DNA from: Desulfobacteraceae bacterium
GTDB taxonomy: Bacteria; Desulfobacterota; Desulfobulbia; Desulfobulbales; Desulfobulbaceae
DNA length: 24,517 nt
NCBI GenBank assembly: GCA_022837185.1
Contig: JALHJD010000016.1
Span: 1 to 24,517, forward strand
Direction of reading: 5' to 3'
The stretch's first letter is position 1. Every line of letters starts with the position of its first letter. Below the pieces are notes generated by a model that did no database searches, had not been told where the DNA came from, and saw only the letters and a program-made list of their open reading frames with translations. The translations under genes were made by a program, and so were the position numbers. Shown piece by piece: positions 14,974 to 22,059 of this stretch.

Positions 14974-15591
14974 TCAGGCGAGGGCCCGCAGGGCCTCCCT
15001 GATCAGCTCCTCTATTTTCATCCCGCCGGCTGCCTGGGGATGCAGCTTCTGCACCCGGCGCAGGGCCTGCCAGGCCATGGCCTGGGTATAGCCGAGATTG
15101 GTCAGGGCGGACAGGGCGTCCCGGAAGCTGTCCTCCTCCATCGACTCGCCGGCCGGAATCTGATCGGCCTCGCTCCCGGGCAGATAATATTTGGCGACCT
15201 TGTCCTTCAGTTCGACGCACATCCTTTCGGCGGTCTTCCGGCCCACGCCGGCCAGCGCCGTCAGCCGCGACATGTTCTTGCGGATCAGGGCCTCTCCCAG
15301 CTCCTGGGCGGAGATGCCGGACAGAATGGAGAGCGCCAGCTTCGGGCCGACCCCGGAAACGGTGTTGAGGAGAAGGAAGAGCTCTTTTTCCTCGGCCCCG
15401 GCAAAACCGTAAAGGGTGATGGCGTCCTCACGCACGCTGGTGTGAATATACAGAAAAACCTCGTCGCCGTTGTCCGGGAGACGGTCATAGGTCCGGCCGG
15501 AAATCAGCACCTCGTACCCAACGCCTCCCACATCGATGATGACGTGGTTGGGCTGCTTGACGAACACCACGCCCGACAGGGTGGCAATCAT
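14974..15591 (-). CDS. ruvA: Holliday junction DNA-binding protein RuvA
   Basis: RuvA tetramers bind the four-way junction and recruit RuvB. The 205-residue protein matches the family length and order. It has an N-terminal OB-fold (MIATLSGVV through about 63, with VIIDVGGVGYEV), tandem helix-hairpin-helix motifs (SGVGPKLALSIL, about 79-90, and LAGVGRKTAERM, about 112-123), and a flexible acidic linker. A C-terminal RuvB-binding domain (about 153-205, with DALSALTNLGYTQAMA) completes it. Its ATG overlaps the ruvC TGA as ATGA, so ruvC and ruvA are translationally coupled. The gene order ruvC-ruvA-ruvB is common in Desulfobacterota and other phyla. Confidence 0.96.
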   Translation of the reverse strand: MIATLSGVVFVKQPNHVIIDVGGVGYEVLISGRTYDRLPDNGDEVFLYIHTSVREDAITLYGFAGAEEKELFLLLNTVSGVGPKLALSILSGISAQELGEALIRKNMSRLTALAGVGRKTAERMCVELKDKVAKYYLPGSEADQIPAGESMEEDSFRDALSALTNLGYTQAMAWQALRRVQKLHPQAAGGMKIEELIREALRALA

Positions 15592-16088
15592 GATGATGCA
15601 TCCTCCGGCACGATCATCCGGTTGGCGTGACAGATGGCCACCGCCAGGGCATCGGCCGCGTCACTGCTGGGCGCGGCGGAAAGATCGAGCAGGGCTGTGA
15701 CCATGTGCTGCACCTGCGCCTTGTCGGCCCGGCCGTAGCCCGCCACCGCCTGCTTGACCAGGCGGGGGGAATAGTCGTGCACCCGCAGCCCGCTCCGCAT
15801 GACGGCCAGCACCGCCGCCCCGCGGGCATGCCCCAGAGTGAGGGCCGACCTGGGGTTGCGGGCCATGAACACTTCCTCCACCGCGGCGACATCGGGCCCG
15901 TGCAGGCTGATGATTTTCTCCAGCCCCTCGAAGATTGCCAGCAGCCGCTCGGGAATATTCCCGCTGCCGCCGGTCCGTATGGTGCCGCAGGCCACAAAGC
16001 CCAGGTTTGATCCCTGCTTGTCGATGATGCCGTATCCGGTTGTTCGGGAACCCGGATCGATGCCGAGTATCCTGCTCCTGGTCCTCAC
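15588..16088 (-). CDS. ruvC: Crossover junction endodeoxyribonuclease RuvC
   Basis: RuvC is the dimeric nuclease that resolves Holliday junctions by symmetrical nicking. The 166-residue protein has the RNase H-like fold signature ILGIDPGSRTTGYG. All four acidic catalytic residues can be placed: D11, E71 (AVEEVF), D143 and D146 (SSDAADAL). These correspond to D7, E66, D138 and D141 of the E. coli enzyme. The start is GTG at 16088 with GGGAG about seven bases upstream. The upstream yebC gene ends 33 bp before. YebC is often encoded next to ruvC, which supports the assignment. Confidence 0.97.
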   Translation of the reverse strand: MRTRSRILGIDPGSRTTGYGIIDKQGSNLGFVACGTIRTGGSGNIPERLLAIFEGLEKIISLHGPDVAAVEEVFMARNPRSALTLGHARGAAVLAVMRSGLRVHDYSPRLVKQAVAGYGRADKAQVQHMVTALLDLSAAPSSDAADALAVAICHANRMIVPEDASS

Positions 16089-16121
16089 CTTTGCTCCCTT
16101 TCGGAACGGTTACGGGCCATG

Positions 16122-16871
16122 TCAGGAAATCGCCTCCATCAATTCATCGTCAATGTCGAAGTTGGCGTGGACCTTCTGCACGTCGTCATGGTCCTCGAGG
16201 TTTTCCAGCAGCTTCAGCAGGGAGCGGGCCGTTTTCTCCTCCGCGACCTCCACCGTGTTTTTCGGCACCATGGTCACGGAAGCCTCGACATACTGCAGGT
16301 CGGCGGCGGCAAGTTTCTCCGCCACCTCATTCAACTCCTCCGGGGCGGTCATGACCTGGAAGGAGGAATCCTCCTCCACCACGTCCTCGGCCCCCGCCTC
16401 CAGGGCAAGGGTCAGGAGCGCCTCCTCGTCGATGGTCTCCTTATCCACCACGATAACCCCTTTTTTATCAAACATCCAGCCGACGCAGCCGGACTCGCCC
16501 AGGTTGCCGCCGCTTTTGCTGAAAAAATACCTGATATCGGCCACCGTCCGGTTCTTGTTGTCGGTCATGGTCTCGACCAGGACCGCCACCCCGCCCGGGC
16601 CGTACCCCTCGTAGAGAATTTCCTCGTAATTGGCCCCTTCAAGGCCGCCGGTCCCTTTTTTGATGGCCCGTTCAATGTTGTCCTTGGGCATGTTTTCGGT
16701 CTTGGCCGACAGGACGGCGGCGCGCAGCCTCGGGTTGGCGGCGGGATCGCCGCCTCCCAGGCGGGCGGCGACGGTGATCTCCTTGATCAGCTTGGTGAAT
16801 ATCTTGCCCCGCTTGGCATCTATGGCACCCTTCTTCCTCTTGATGGTGCTCCATTTGGAATGTCCGGACAC
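16122..16871 (-). CDS. yebC: YebC/PmpR (TACO1) family protein
   Basis: This is a full-length 249-residue member of the YebC family, described both as DNA-binding transcriptional regulators and as TACO1-like factors that help ribosomes through difficult sequences such as proline runs. The N-terminus [25 protein letters not shown] is the classic signature. It is followed by [16 protein letters not shown] (about 60-75), [10 protein letters not shown] and the [18 protein letters not shown] stretch. The start is GTG at 16871, with GGAGG nine bases upstream. It lies between rlmE (28 bp) and ruvC (33 bp), and the yebC-ruvC neighbourhood is very common in bacteria. Which activity applies here cannot be told from sequence. 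Confidence 0.96.
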   Translation of the reverse strand: MSGHSKWSTIKRKKGAIDAKRGKIFTKLIKEITVAARLGGGDPAANPRLRAAVLSAKTENMPKDNIERAIKKGTGGLEGANYEEILYEGYGPGGVAVLVETMTDNKNRTVADIRYFFSKSGGNLGESGCVGWMFDKKGVIVVDKETIDEEALLTLALEAGAEDVVEEDSSFQVMTAPEELNEVAEKLAAADLQYVEASVTMVPKNTVEVAEEKTARSLLKLLENLEDHDDVQKVHANFDIDDELMEAIS

Positions 16872-16899
16872 GAATCAATTCCTCCGCATATATTCAGAT

Positions 16900-17523
16900 T
16901 TATACTTTTTTCTCCCGGGCAGAACGGCCGGGCCGGAATCCTCTGCCGAGGATGAAGACCTCCCTGCTTTCCTTCCTCGAACTGCCGGGCTTGACAACCT
17001 TGACTGTCTGGAAAAGCGGTCTGCATTCCCGCACAACCGCCGGGAAATCCCCGCCCTGAAACGCCTTGCAGTACAATGTCCCGTTTTCATGGAGGAGCCG
17101 GCCGGCGATCTCCAGGACCCGGCGCACCAGGCGCATGGACTGCTGATGATCGGCGTACTGGCTGCCGGTCGTCCGCGGCGCCATGTCGCTGAGCAGGACA
17201 TGGAATCCGGGCCATTTTTTTTTCAGTTCCGCAATGAATTGCGCATCGTACACATCATAACAGAGCCAGTGGATTTCGGCATGATCTTTTTGCGGCGGCA
17301 GCTCTGTCCCCTGGAGGTCCACGCCCACCACGGTCCCCCCCGGCCCGACGGCCTTTGCCGCATACAAGCTCCAACTGCCGGGATGGCAGCCGAGATCCAG
17401 GACCCGCTGGCCGGGCCTGAGAATCCGGTATTTCTTCTGCACCTCCTCCAGCTTGTACACGGAACGGGCAGGATAGTTTTCCTGTTTGGCCCGGTGAAAA
17501 TAATGGTCCTGTACCTTACGCAT
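16900..17523 (-). CDS. rlmE: 23S rRNA (uridine2552-2'-O)-methyltransferase RlmE/FtsJ family
   Basis: This SAM-dependent 2'-O-methyltransferase is expected to modify U2552 in the A-loop of 23S rRNA during late large-subunit assembly. The 207-residue protein shows the K-D-K-E catalytic tetrad: K24 (SVYKLEE), D113 (LSDMAP), K153 (YCKAF) and E188 (SREVF). The SAM-binding loop reads DLGCHPGSW (43-51), where the commonest form is DLGAAPGGW. The ATG at 17523 overlaps the stop of the upstream nucleotidyltransferase gene by 8 bp. The short basic C-terminal tail (GRSAREKKV) is variable in this family. Confidence 0.93.
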   Translation of the reverse strand: MRKVQDHYFHRAKQENYPARSVYKLEEVQKKYRILRPGQRVLDLGCHPGSWSLYAAKAVGPGGTVVGVDLQGTELPPQKDHAEIHWLCYDVYDAQFIAELKKKWPGFHVLLSDMAPRTTGSQYADHQQSMRLVRRVLEIAGRLLHENGTLYCKAFQGGDFPAVVRECRPLFQTVKVVKPGSSRKESREVFILGRGFRPGRSAREKKV

Positions 17524-19084
17524 TGCCGTTCTTCTCCGGGTCCTGAGATTCCTGCTCCCTGCCGGGGCGGCTCCTTTTTTTCCGGTCTTCCAGGCAGGCG
17601 CGGACCAGTGACAGGGCCTGTTCCCTGGTGGATATGTTTTTTTCCATCTGGGCGTCCTCCACCCGTTCGAGCAATTCCCTGAAAACCGGTCCCGGCTCCA
17701 GCCCCACCACCTCGATCAGGTCAAGCCCCGTGAGGAGGGGAGGCCGCCGGCGGACCGGCTCCACATGTTCCCGCCTGACCCGTTCGATCCGGGTAAAGAG
17801 CATATCGATTTCCCGCTCAATGTTTTCCGGCCGCCCCTCTCCGCGGCCGGCCAGGGCATCGGCCATGCCGAGCAGAAAAAGACCGGGCAGCAGAGCGCCG
17901 GCCTTTTTGATCAGGCGCAGACAAGCCCGCAGGCTGAGCCTTTCCTGCCGCTGCACGTTGCCCAGGTGGAAAGGGCGCATGTGCAGCCCCACCAGCATGG
18001 CGACGGCAGCGGCATCCTCCCCGCTCCAGCGCAGCCGCCTGGCTATCTCCCCAACCTGTCTGGCCCCTTCCCGGTCATGATTATAAAAGGTGATCCTGCC
18101 GCCCCGGTCCTCGTCAATGGTGACCGTTGCCGGTTTGCCCAGGTCGTGCAGCAGGGCGGCCCAGCGCAGCTGGAGCCGCCGCTTCCCGGCGGCCAGAAAA
18201 TCCTCCATGACATCGCCGAATTCGGAAAAATAGCGTCCCGGCTGTTCCTGCACTTTCAGCATCCAGTACAGGGCGGCGAGATTGTGCTCAAACACGTCGA
18301 GATGATGGCTGGCCGGCTGCTCCATCCCGACCCCGGCCCGCAGTTCCGGCAGCACTTCGAACAGCAGCCCGTTGCCGGCCATTCGGTTGACGACCGTGTC
18401 CCCCCGGGCCGAACCGATGATCAGGTCGAGTTCGTGGGCGACCCGCTCGGCGGCGACCATGGATATCATGCCCTTCTGCTCCGCGATCAGGGCCGAAGTC
18501 GCCGGATCAACGGAAAAATCGAGCACGGCGGCAAACCGGTGAACGCGAAGCAGCCGCAGGGCATCGCTGCGGAAGGCTTCCCTCGAGGTCACCCTGATCA
18601 CCCGCTGGGAGATGTCCCGCAGACCGCCGCATGGATCGATGATTTGCGCCGGGCCGGACGCGAAGTCCCCGAATCCGTCACCCAGCAGCCCGTCCAGGAA
18701 AATCGCCATGCTGTTGACCGTGATGTCGCGCTTGGTCAGCTCCTGCTCGATGGATTCCGCCCCTTCCCGGAAGGAGGAGAAATCTATGTCCCGCCCCGCC
18801 CAGACCACCCGGGCCGCATCCTCTTCACGCCCCAGCGGGACGAGGGTGGAGCCGGTCAAGCGGCTCAGCCTTTCGGCCCACAGCCGGGCCCTCTTTTCGA
18901 CCGTCAGGTCGATATCGACCGGTTCCCTGCCCATCAGGAGGTCCCGGACGGTCCCCCCGGTCAGGTATATCCTGCCCGGAAGCTCCTTTCTCACAGCGGC
19001 GAGCTTCTCCGTCAGGGCCCTGCCCAGAAGATCCGCCACCCGGGAGCGGTCCGGGAGGATGAGCCGTGTATTTTTGTGCGCCAT
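17516..19084 (-). CDS. CCA/poly(A) nucleotidyltransferase family protein with HD domain
   Basis: This is a class II nucleotidyltransferase related to CCA-adding enzymes and poly(A) polymerase (522 residues from the ATG at 19084). The head domain has YLTGGTVRDLL (40-50) with the metal-binding DIDL (57-60), then KRDITVNSMAI (118-128) and the RNA-binding FRSDALRLLRVHRFAA (171-186). A metal-dependent HD phosphohydrolase domain follows, with HHLDVFEHN (260-268), LLHDLGKPAT (311-320) and YNHD (about 334-337), as in E. coli CCA. The C-terminus is charged. It most likely repairs or builds tRNA CCA ends, but whether it adds CC, A or poly(A) cannot be settled from motifs. An ATG at 19093 would add three residues. 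Its 3' end overlaps rlmE. Confidence 0.88.
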   Translation of the reverse strand: MAHKNTRLILPDRSRVADLLGRALTEKLAAVRKELPGRIYLTGGTVRDLLMGREPVDIDLTVEKRARLWAERLSRLTGSTLVPLGREEDAARVVWAGRDIDFSSFREGAESIEQELTKRDITVNSMAIFLDGLLGDGFGDFASGPAQIIDPCGGLRDISQRVIRVTSREAFRSDALRLLRVHRFAAVLDFSVDPATSALIAEQKGMISMVAAERVAHELDLIIGSARGDTVVNRMAGNGLLFEVLPELRAGVGMEQPASHHLDVFEHNLAALYWMLKVQEQPGRYFSEFGDVMEDFLAAGKRRLQLRWAALLHDLGKPATVTIDEDRGGRITFYNHDREGARQVGEIARRLRWSGEDAAAVAMLVGLHMRPFHLGNVQRQERLSLRACLRLIKKAGALLPGLFLLGMADALAGRGEGRPENIEREIDMLFTRIERVRREHVEPVRRRPPLLTGLDLIEVVGLEPGPVFRELLERVEDAQMEKNISTREQALSLVRACLEDRKKRSRPGREQESQDPEKNGNA

Positions 19085-19091
19085 GCCAGCC

Positions 19092-19121
19092 ATTATACCA
19101 ACGGAGACTTTCAATTTTCCA
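19092..19121 (-). promoter_or_regulatory. Candidate promoter with a perfect TATAAT at the nucleotidyltransferase start
   Basis: On the minus strand a consensus TATAAT lies at about 19097-19092, overlapping the alternative ATG at 19093. TGGAAA lies 18 bp upstream as a poor -35. If used, transcription would start within a few bases of the ATG at 19084, giving a leaderless or near-leaderless message. Neither ATG has a Shine-Dalgarno sequence, which agrees with that reading. The 62-bp space to the divergent gene at 19147 must hold both promoters. Confidence 0.35.
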
Positions 19122-19146
19122 CAAAATCCTCTACCATACACCGGCC

Positions 19147-19671
19147 ATGTCAGACAGTAAAAAAACAACCTCTTTGCAGCCCGAGGAATTTCCCGCCTCC
19201 CGTGCCATCCGCATCGGCCGGGCCAGCATCGGGCTGATCGGCCTGGACCTGGCGCTCTACCAGGCCGCCGCCAAAAAGATGGCGGAGGACGAGGCGGTCG
19301 CCTTCCTCTATGCCGCGGTCAGCCGCAGCAACTACATCCCGGCCGCGGCGCGGGAAAAATACCGCCTGGCCCTCCGCCAGGCCTACCGCCGCTTTCTTGA
19401 CCAGGACGGGCAGGACGCGGACCACCTGGTCATCCGCATATTCGGCAAGGCCTGCCTGAGCTGCAACGCCATCCGGGAATCGGTCATCGAGGTGCTGGAC
19501 CGCATGGGTCTGGCAGCGGACATCGAGCAGATTGGCGACCCCGACGAGATCGGCCGCCACGGCATTGTCATCACCCCGGCCCTGGTGATCAACGGCCGGC
19601 TTGTCAGTGGCGGCGTCATGCCGACCCGGGCGCAGATCGAACAATGGATCAGGGAGCTGCGGCCGCAATGA
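19147..19671 (+). CDS. Thioredoxin-fold protein with uncharacterised N-terminal helical domain
   Basis: The 174-residue product has two parts. Residues 20-85 (IRIGRASIGLIGLDLALYQA, later YRLALRQAYRRFL) form a mostly helical domain I do not recognise by name. Residues 94-170 look like a compact thioredoxin-like fold of the redox-active disulfide type: VIRIFGKACLSC with the CxxC pair C103/C106, the cis-proline loop ITPALVING (P144), and a final helix AQIEQWIREL. There is no signal peptide, so it is probably a cytoplasmic disulfide reductase or thiol sensor. Its ATG at 19147 (MSDSKKTTSL) is the natural start, although without a clear ribosome-binding site. Its TGA overlaps the ATG of the channel gene that follows, so the two are translationally coupled. 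Confidence 0.8.
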   Translation: MSDSKKTTSLQPEEFPASRAIRIGRASIGLIGLDLALYQAAAKKMAEDEAVAFLYAAVSRSNYIPAAAREKYRLALRQAYRRFLDQDGQDADHLVIRIFGKACLSCNAIRESVIEVLDRMGLAADIEQIGDPDEIGRHGIVITPALVINGRLVSGGVMPTRAQIEQWIRELRPQ

Positions 19672-20981
19672 GCATTCCCGTCGCGCAATTCCTGCAGAAT
19701 CTTGGCATGTCCCAGGCCGCCTCCCAGACCCTGACCTGGGGGATAATCGCCGCCGCCGTTGTCCTGGTTGCGGTTCTGGCAACCTGGCTGGTCCGCAACA
19801 TCGTCGTCCGGACCATCATCCGCATGATCAGGACCAGCCGCTACAGCTGGGACGACGCCCTGATCAACAACCGGTTCTTCGACCTGCTCACCTGGTATGT
19901 GCCGGTCGTCATCCTCTACCTGGCCAAGGACCTGCTCCTGCCCGTCGGCCATGCCGCCGCCGACTTTTTCCACCGGCTGCTGCTGAGCGGTTTCGTCATT
20001 GTCTCGATCCGCTGCGTCATCGCCCTGCTCCGTGCCATTGACGACATGTACCGGGCCGCCCGAAAACCCGGCTCCACGCCCATCCGCGGATATATCGACG
20101 CCGCCAAGATCGTGACCTATGTGTTCGGAACCATTTTCATCCTCGCCGTTCTCACCGACCGCTCTCCCTGGGGCCTGTTCAGCATCCTGGGCGGCCTCAC
20201 CGCCGTCACCATGCTGGTCTTCAAGGACACGATCCTGGGCTTCGTCGCCTCCATCCAGCTCTCCGGCACGGACATGGTGCGCATCGGCGACTGGATCGAA
20301 ATGCCCTCCCACGGCGCCGACGGCGATGTGATCGACATCTCCATCCATTGCGTCCGGGTCCAGAACTGGGACAAGACCATCACCACCATCCCTACCTACG
20401 CCCTGGTGGCCAACCCCTTCAAAAACTGGCGGGGAATGGCGGAATCCGGGGGCAGGAGGATCAAGCGGGCCCTCAACATCGACATGAGCTCCATCCGGTT
20501 CATCACCGATGACGAACTGGACAGCCTGGGCAAAATTCACCTGCTGGGCGATTATATCAGGCAGAAACAGAAGGAGATCGAGGAAGACAACAAACGCCGC
20601 GGCGTCGACACCTCGGTCATCATCAACGGCCGGCGGCAGACCAATATCGGCGTCTTCCGCGCCTACATCGCCGCCTACCTGCGGCAGCATCCGAAGATCA
20701 ACAAGGAGATGACCTTCCTGATCCGCCACCTGCAGCCCGGCGAATACGGGCTGCCGGTTGAAATCTACGTGTTCAGCAGCGACAAGGTCTGGGCCCATTA
20801 CGAGGCGATCCAGGCCGACATCTTTGATCACCTGCTGGCCGCCCTGCGGATTTTCGACCTCCGGGTCTTTCAGAATCCGACGGGCAGCGACTTCCGCCGG
20901 CTGGGAACGGCCCCGGAAGAGGTTCGAACCATCGGATCGCCGCCGGCGGCGGCACCCGCCCAAAGGGAAATCGGCGGCTGA
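19668..20981 (+). CDS. ybdG: Mechanosensitive ion channel, YbdG/MscM type
   Basis: This is an inner-membrane channel of the MscS superfamily that opens under membrane tension and protects against osmotic downshift. The 437-residue protein has about five N-terminal membrane helices (about 24-44, 72-92, 105-125, 149-170 and 175-200). The pore and beta domain follow: MLVFKDTILGFVASIQLSG, then GDWIEMPSHGADGDVIDI, VRVQNWDKTITTIPTY and FKNWRGMAESGGRRIKR. These stretches and the C-terminal TNIGVFRAYIAAYLRQHP and IQADIFDH segments closely follow E. coli YbdG, the miniconductance-type channel. The ATG at 19668 overlaps the stop of the thioredoxin-like gene (ATGA). Its C-terminal tail (about 418-437) is proline- and alanine-rich and specific to this protein. 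Confidence 0.93.
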   Translation: MSIPVAQFLQNLGMSQAASQTLTWGIIAAAVVLVAVLATWLVRNIVVRTIIRMIRTSRYSWDDALINNRFFDLLTWYVPVVILYLAKDLLLPVGHAAADFFHRLLLSGFVIVSIRCVIALLRAIDDMYRAARKPGSTPIRGYIDAAKIVTYVFGTIFILAVLTDRSPWGLFSILGGLTAVTMLVFKDTILGFVASIQLSGTDMVRIGDWIEMPSHGADGDVIDISIHCVRVQNWDKTITTIPTYALVANPFKNWRGMAESGGRRIKRALNIDMSSIRFITDDELDSLGKIHLLGDYIRQKQKEIEEDNKRRGVDTSVIINGRRQTNIGVFRAYIAAYLRQHPKINKEMTFLIRHLQPGEYGLPVEIYVFSSDKVWAHYEAIQADIFDHLLAALRIFDLRVFQNPTGSDFRRLGTAPEEVRTIGSPPAAAPAQREIGG

Positions 20982-21027
20982 AGGCCTCCTCCCGCGTCGG
21001 ACCTGATGGCGCACGCCGTTCCCGCGG

Positions 21028-21069
21028 TTTTTGTGCACAATCGATCGCAGATATGATAAAGTATATCAT
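21028..21069 (+). promoter_or_regulatory. Candidate promoter and inverted repeat ahead of the DUF362-polyferredoxin pair
   Basis: The 199-bp gap before the DUF362 gene contains TTTGTG (about 21029-21034), a spacer of about 16 bp and TATGAT (about 21051-21056), a five-of-six match to the -10 consensus. Overlapping it is an inverted repeat, ATGATA-AAGTA-TATCAT (21053-21069), which could be an operator. The remaining leader to 21180 ends in a strong ribosome-binding site, and I see no gene or riboswitch-like structure in it. Confidence 0.35.
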
Positions 21070-21180
21070 TACCATTATCCCCGCCGGTCAGGCCCGGTCC
21101 TGCCAAGAAAAACGTCGAAGGTCAATTGTGCCGGGACAAGGGCGAACCTGTGCCGACCGGCTGCCGAACGGGAGGAGACC

Positions 21181-22020
21181 ATGAACAGACGAGAATTCCT
21201 GCGTGATGTCCTGCTCTGGTCGGCCGGCCTGAGCCTCGCCGCACCCCGGTTCACCGTGTCGACCGTCCTTGCCGCTCCGGATCCTTCCCCCCTGGTGGCG
21301 GTCGGCACCGGCGCCGATTACGTGAAACTGACCGCCGCGGTGTTTGAAGGGCTCGGCGGCATGGGAAAATTTGTCCGGCACGGCGACCGGGTGGTGGTCA
21401 AACCCAACATCGGCTGGGACCGGGCCCCCGACCAGGCCGCCAATACCCATCCCCTGGTCGTCAGAGCCGTCATCGACCAGGCCCTGGCGGCCGGCGCCTC
21501 GAGCGTCAGGGACCGCAGGGTCCGGATCGAACACCTGGACGAGCGGAAATTCGTCCCGGTGGACATTGCCCGCGGCAAGGCGGTGTCCCGGCTGGAAATC
21601 TACCGGGACGCACTGGAGGCGGACTGCTACATCAACGTACCGGTGGCCAAGCATCACGGCCTGAGCAGACTGACCCTCGGCCTCAAGAATTCCATGGGGG
21701 TCCTGGGCGGCAACCGCGGCCGCATGCACCATGACCTGGGCCAGAAGCTGGCCGATCTGGCAACTGTTCTCCGGCCGGCCCTGAACATCATCGACGCCAC
21801 CAGGATACTCCTGCGCAACGGCCCCCAGGGCGGCAGCCTCGCCGACGTCAAAACCATCGACACAATCATCGCCTCCGCCGATCCGGTGGCCGCCGACGCC
21901 TGGGCCACCACCCTGTTCGGCCTCGAGCCCGGCGACATCGAGTCCACCGTTGCCGCCCACGCCATGGGACTGGGCGAGATGAACATTGATGCAATGCAGC
22001 TCCGCACCGTGACTGCCTGA
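21181..22020 (+). CDS. DUF362 family protein with Tat-type signal peptide
   Basis: The 279-residue protein begins MNRREFLRD, a twin-arginine motif followed by a hydrophobic stretch (about 11-32), so export by the Tat pathway is likely, perhaps with a bound cofactor. The mature part matches DUF362: VVVKPNIGWD (71-80), THPLVVRAVIDQAL, DCYINVPVAKHHG (148-160), LTLGLKNSMGVLGGNRGRMHHDLGQ, IIDATRIL and SADPVAADAWATTLFG. The biochemical function of DUF362 is not established to my knowledge. Between GASSV (105-109) and ERKFVPVD (121-128) the protein seems about 25-30 residues shorter than relatives I recall, which carry a DxTC-containing loop there. GGAGGAG four to five bases before the ATG fixes the start. 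The polyferredoxin gene follows after 39 bp, so the two probably act together. Confidence 0.85.
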   Translation: MNRREFLRDVLLWSAGLSLAAPRFTVSTVLAAPDPSPLVAVGTGADYVKLTAAVFEGLGGMGKFVRHGDRVVVKPNIGWDRAPDQAANTHPLVVRAVIDQALAAGASSVRDRRVRIEHLDERKFVPVDIARGKAVSRLEIYRDALEADCYINVPVAKHHGLSRLTLGLKNSMGVLGGNRGRMHHDLGQKLADLATVLRPALNIIDATRILLRNGPQGGSLADVKTIDTIIASADPVAADAWATTLFGLEPGDIESTVAAHAMGLGEMNIDAMQLRTVTA

Positions 22021-22059
22021 TCTTGAGCGCGCATTCTTCCAACATGCGGGGCGGAAATC

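Noticed and set aside
19383..21038. 551-codon minus-strand ORF opposite the thioredoxin-like and YbdG genes
   Set aside because: The plus strand encodes clear conserved families there. The minus-strand product is Asp/Gly/Val/His-rich without motifs, typical of an antisense shadow.
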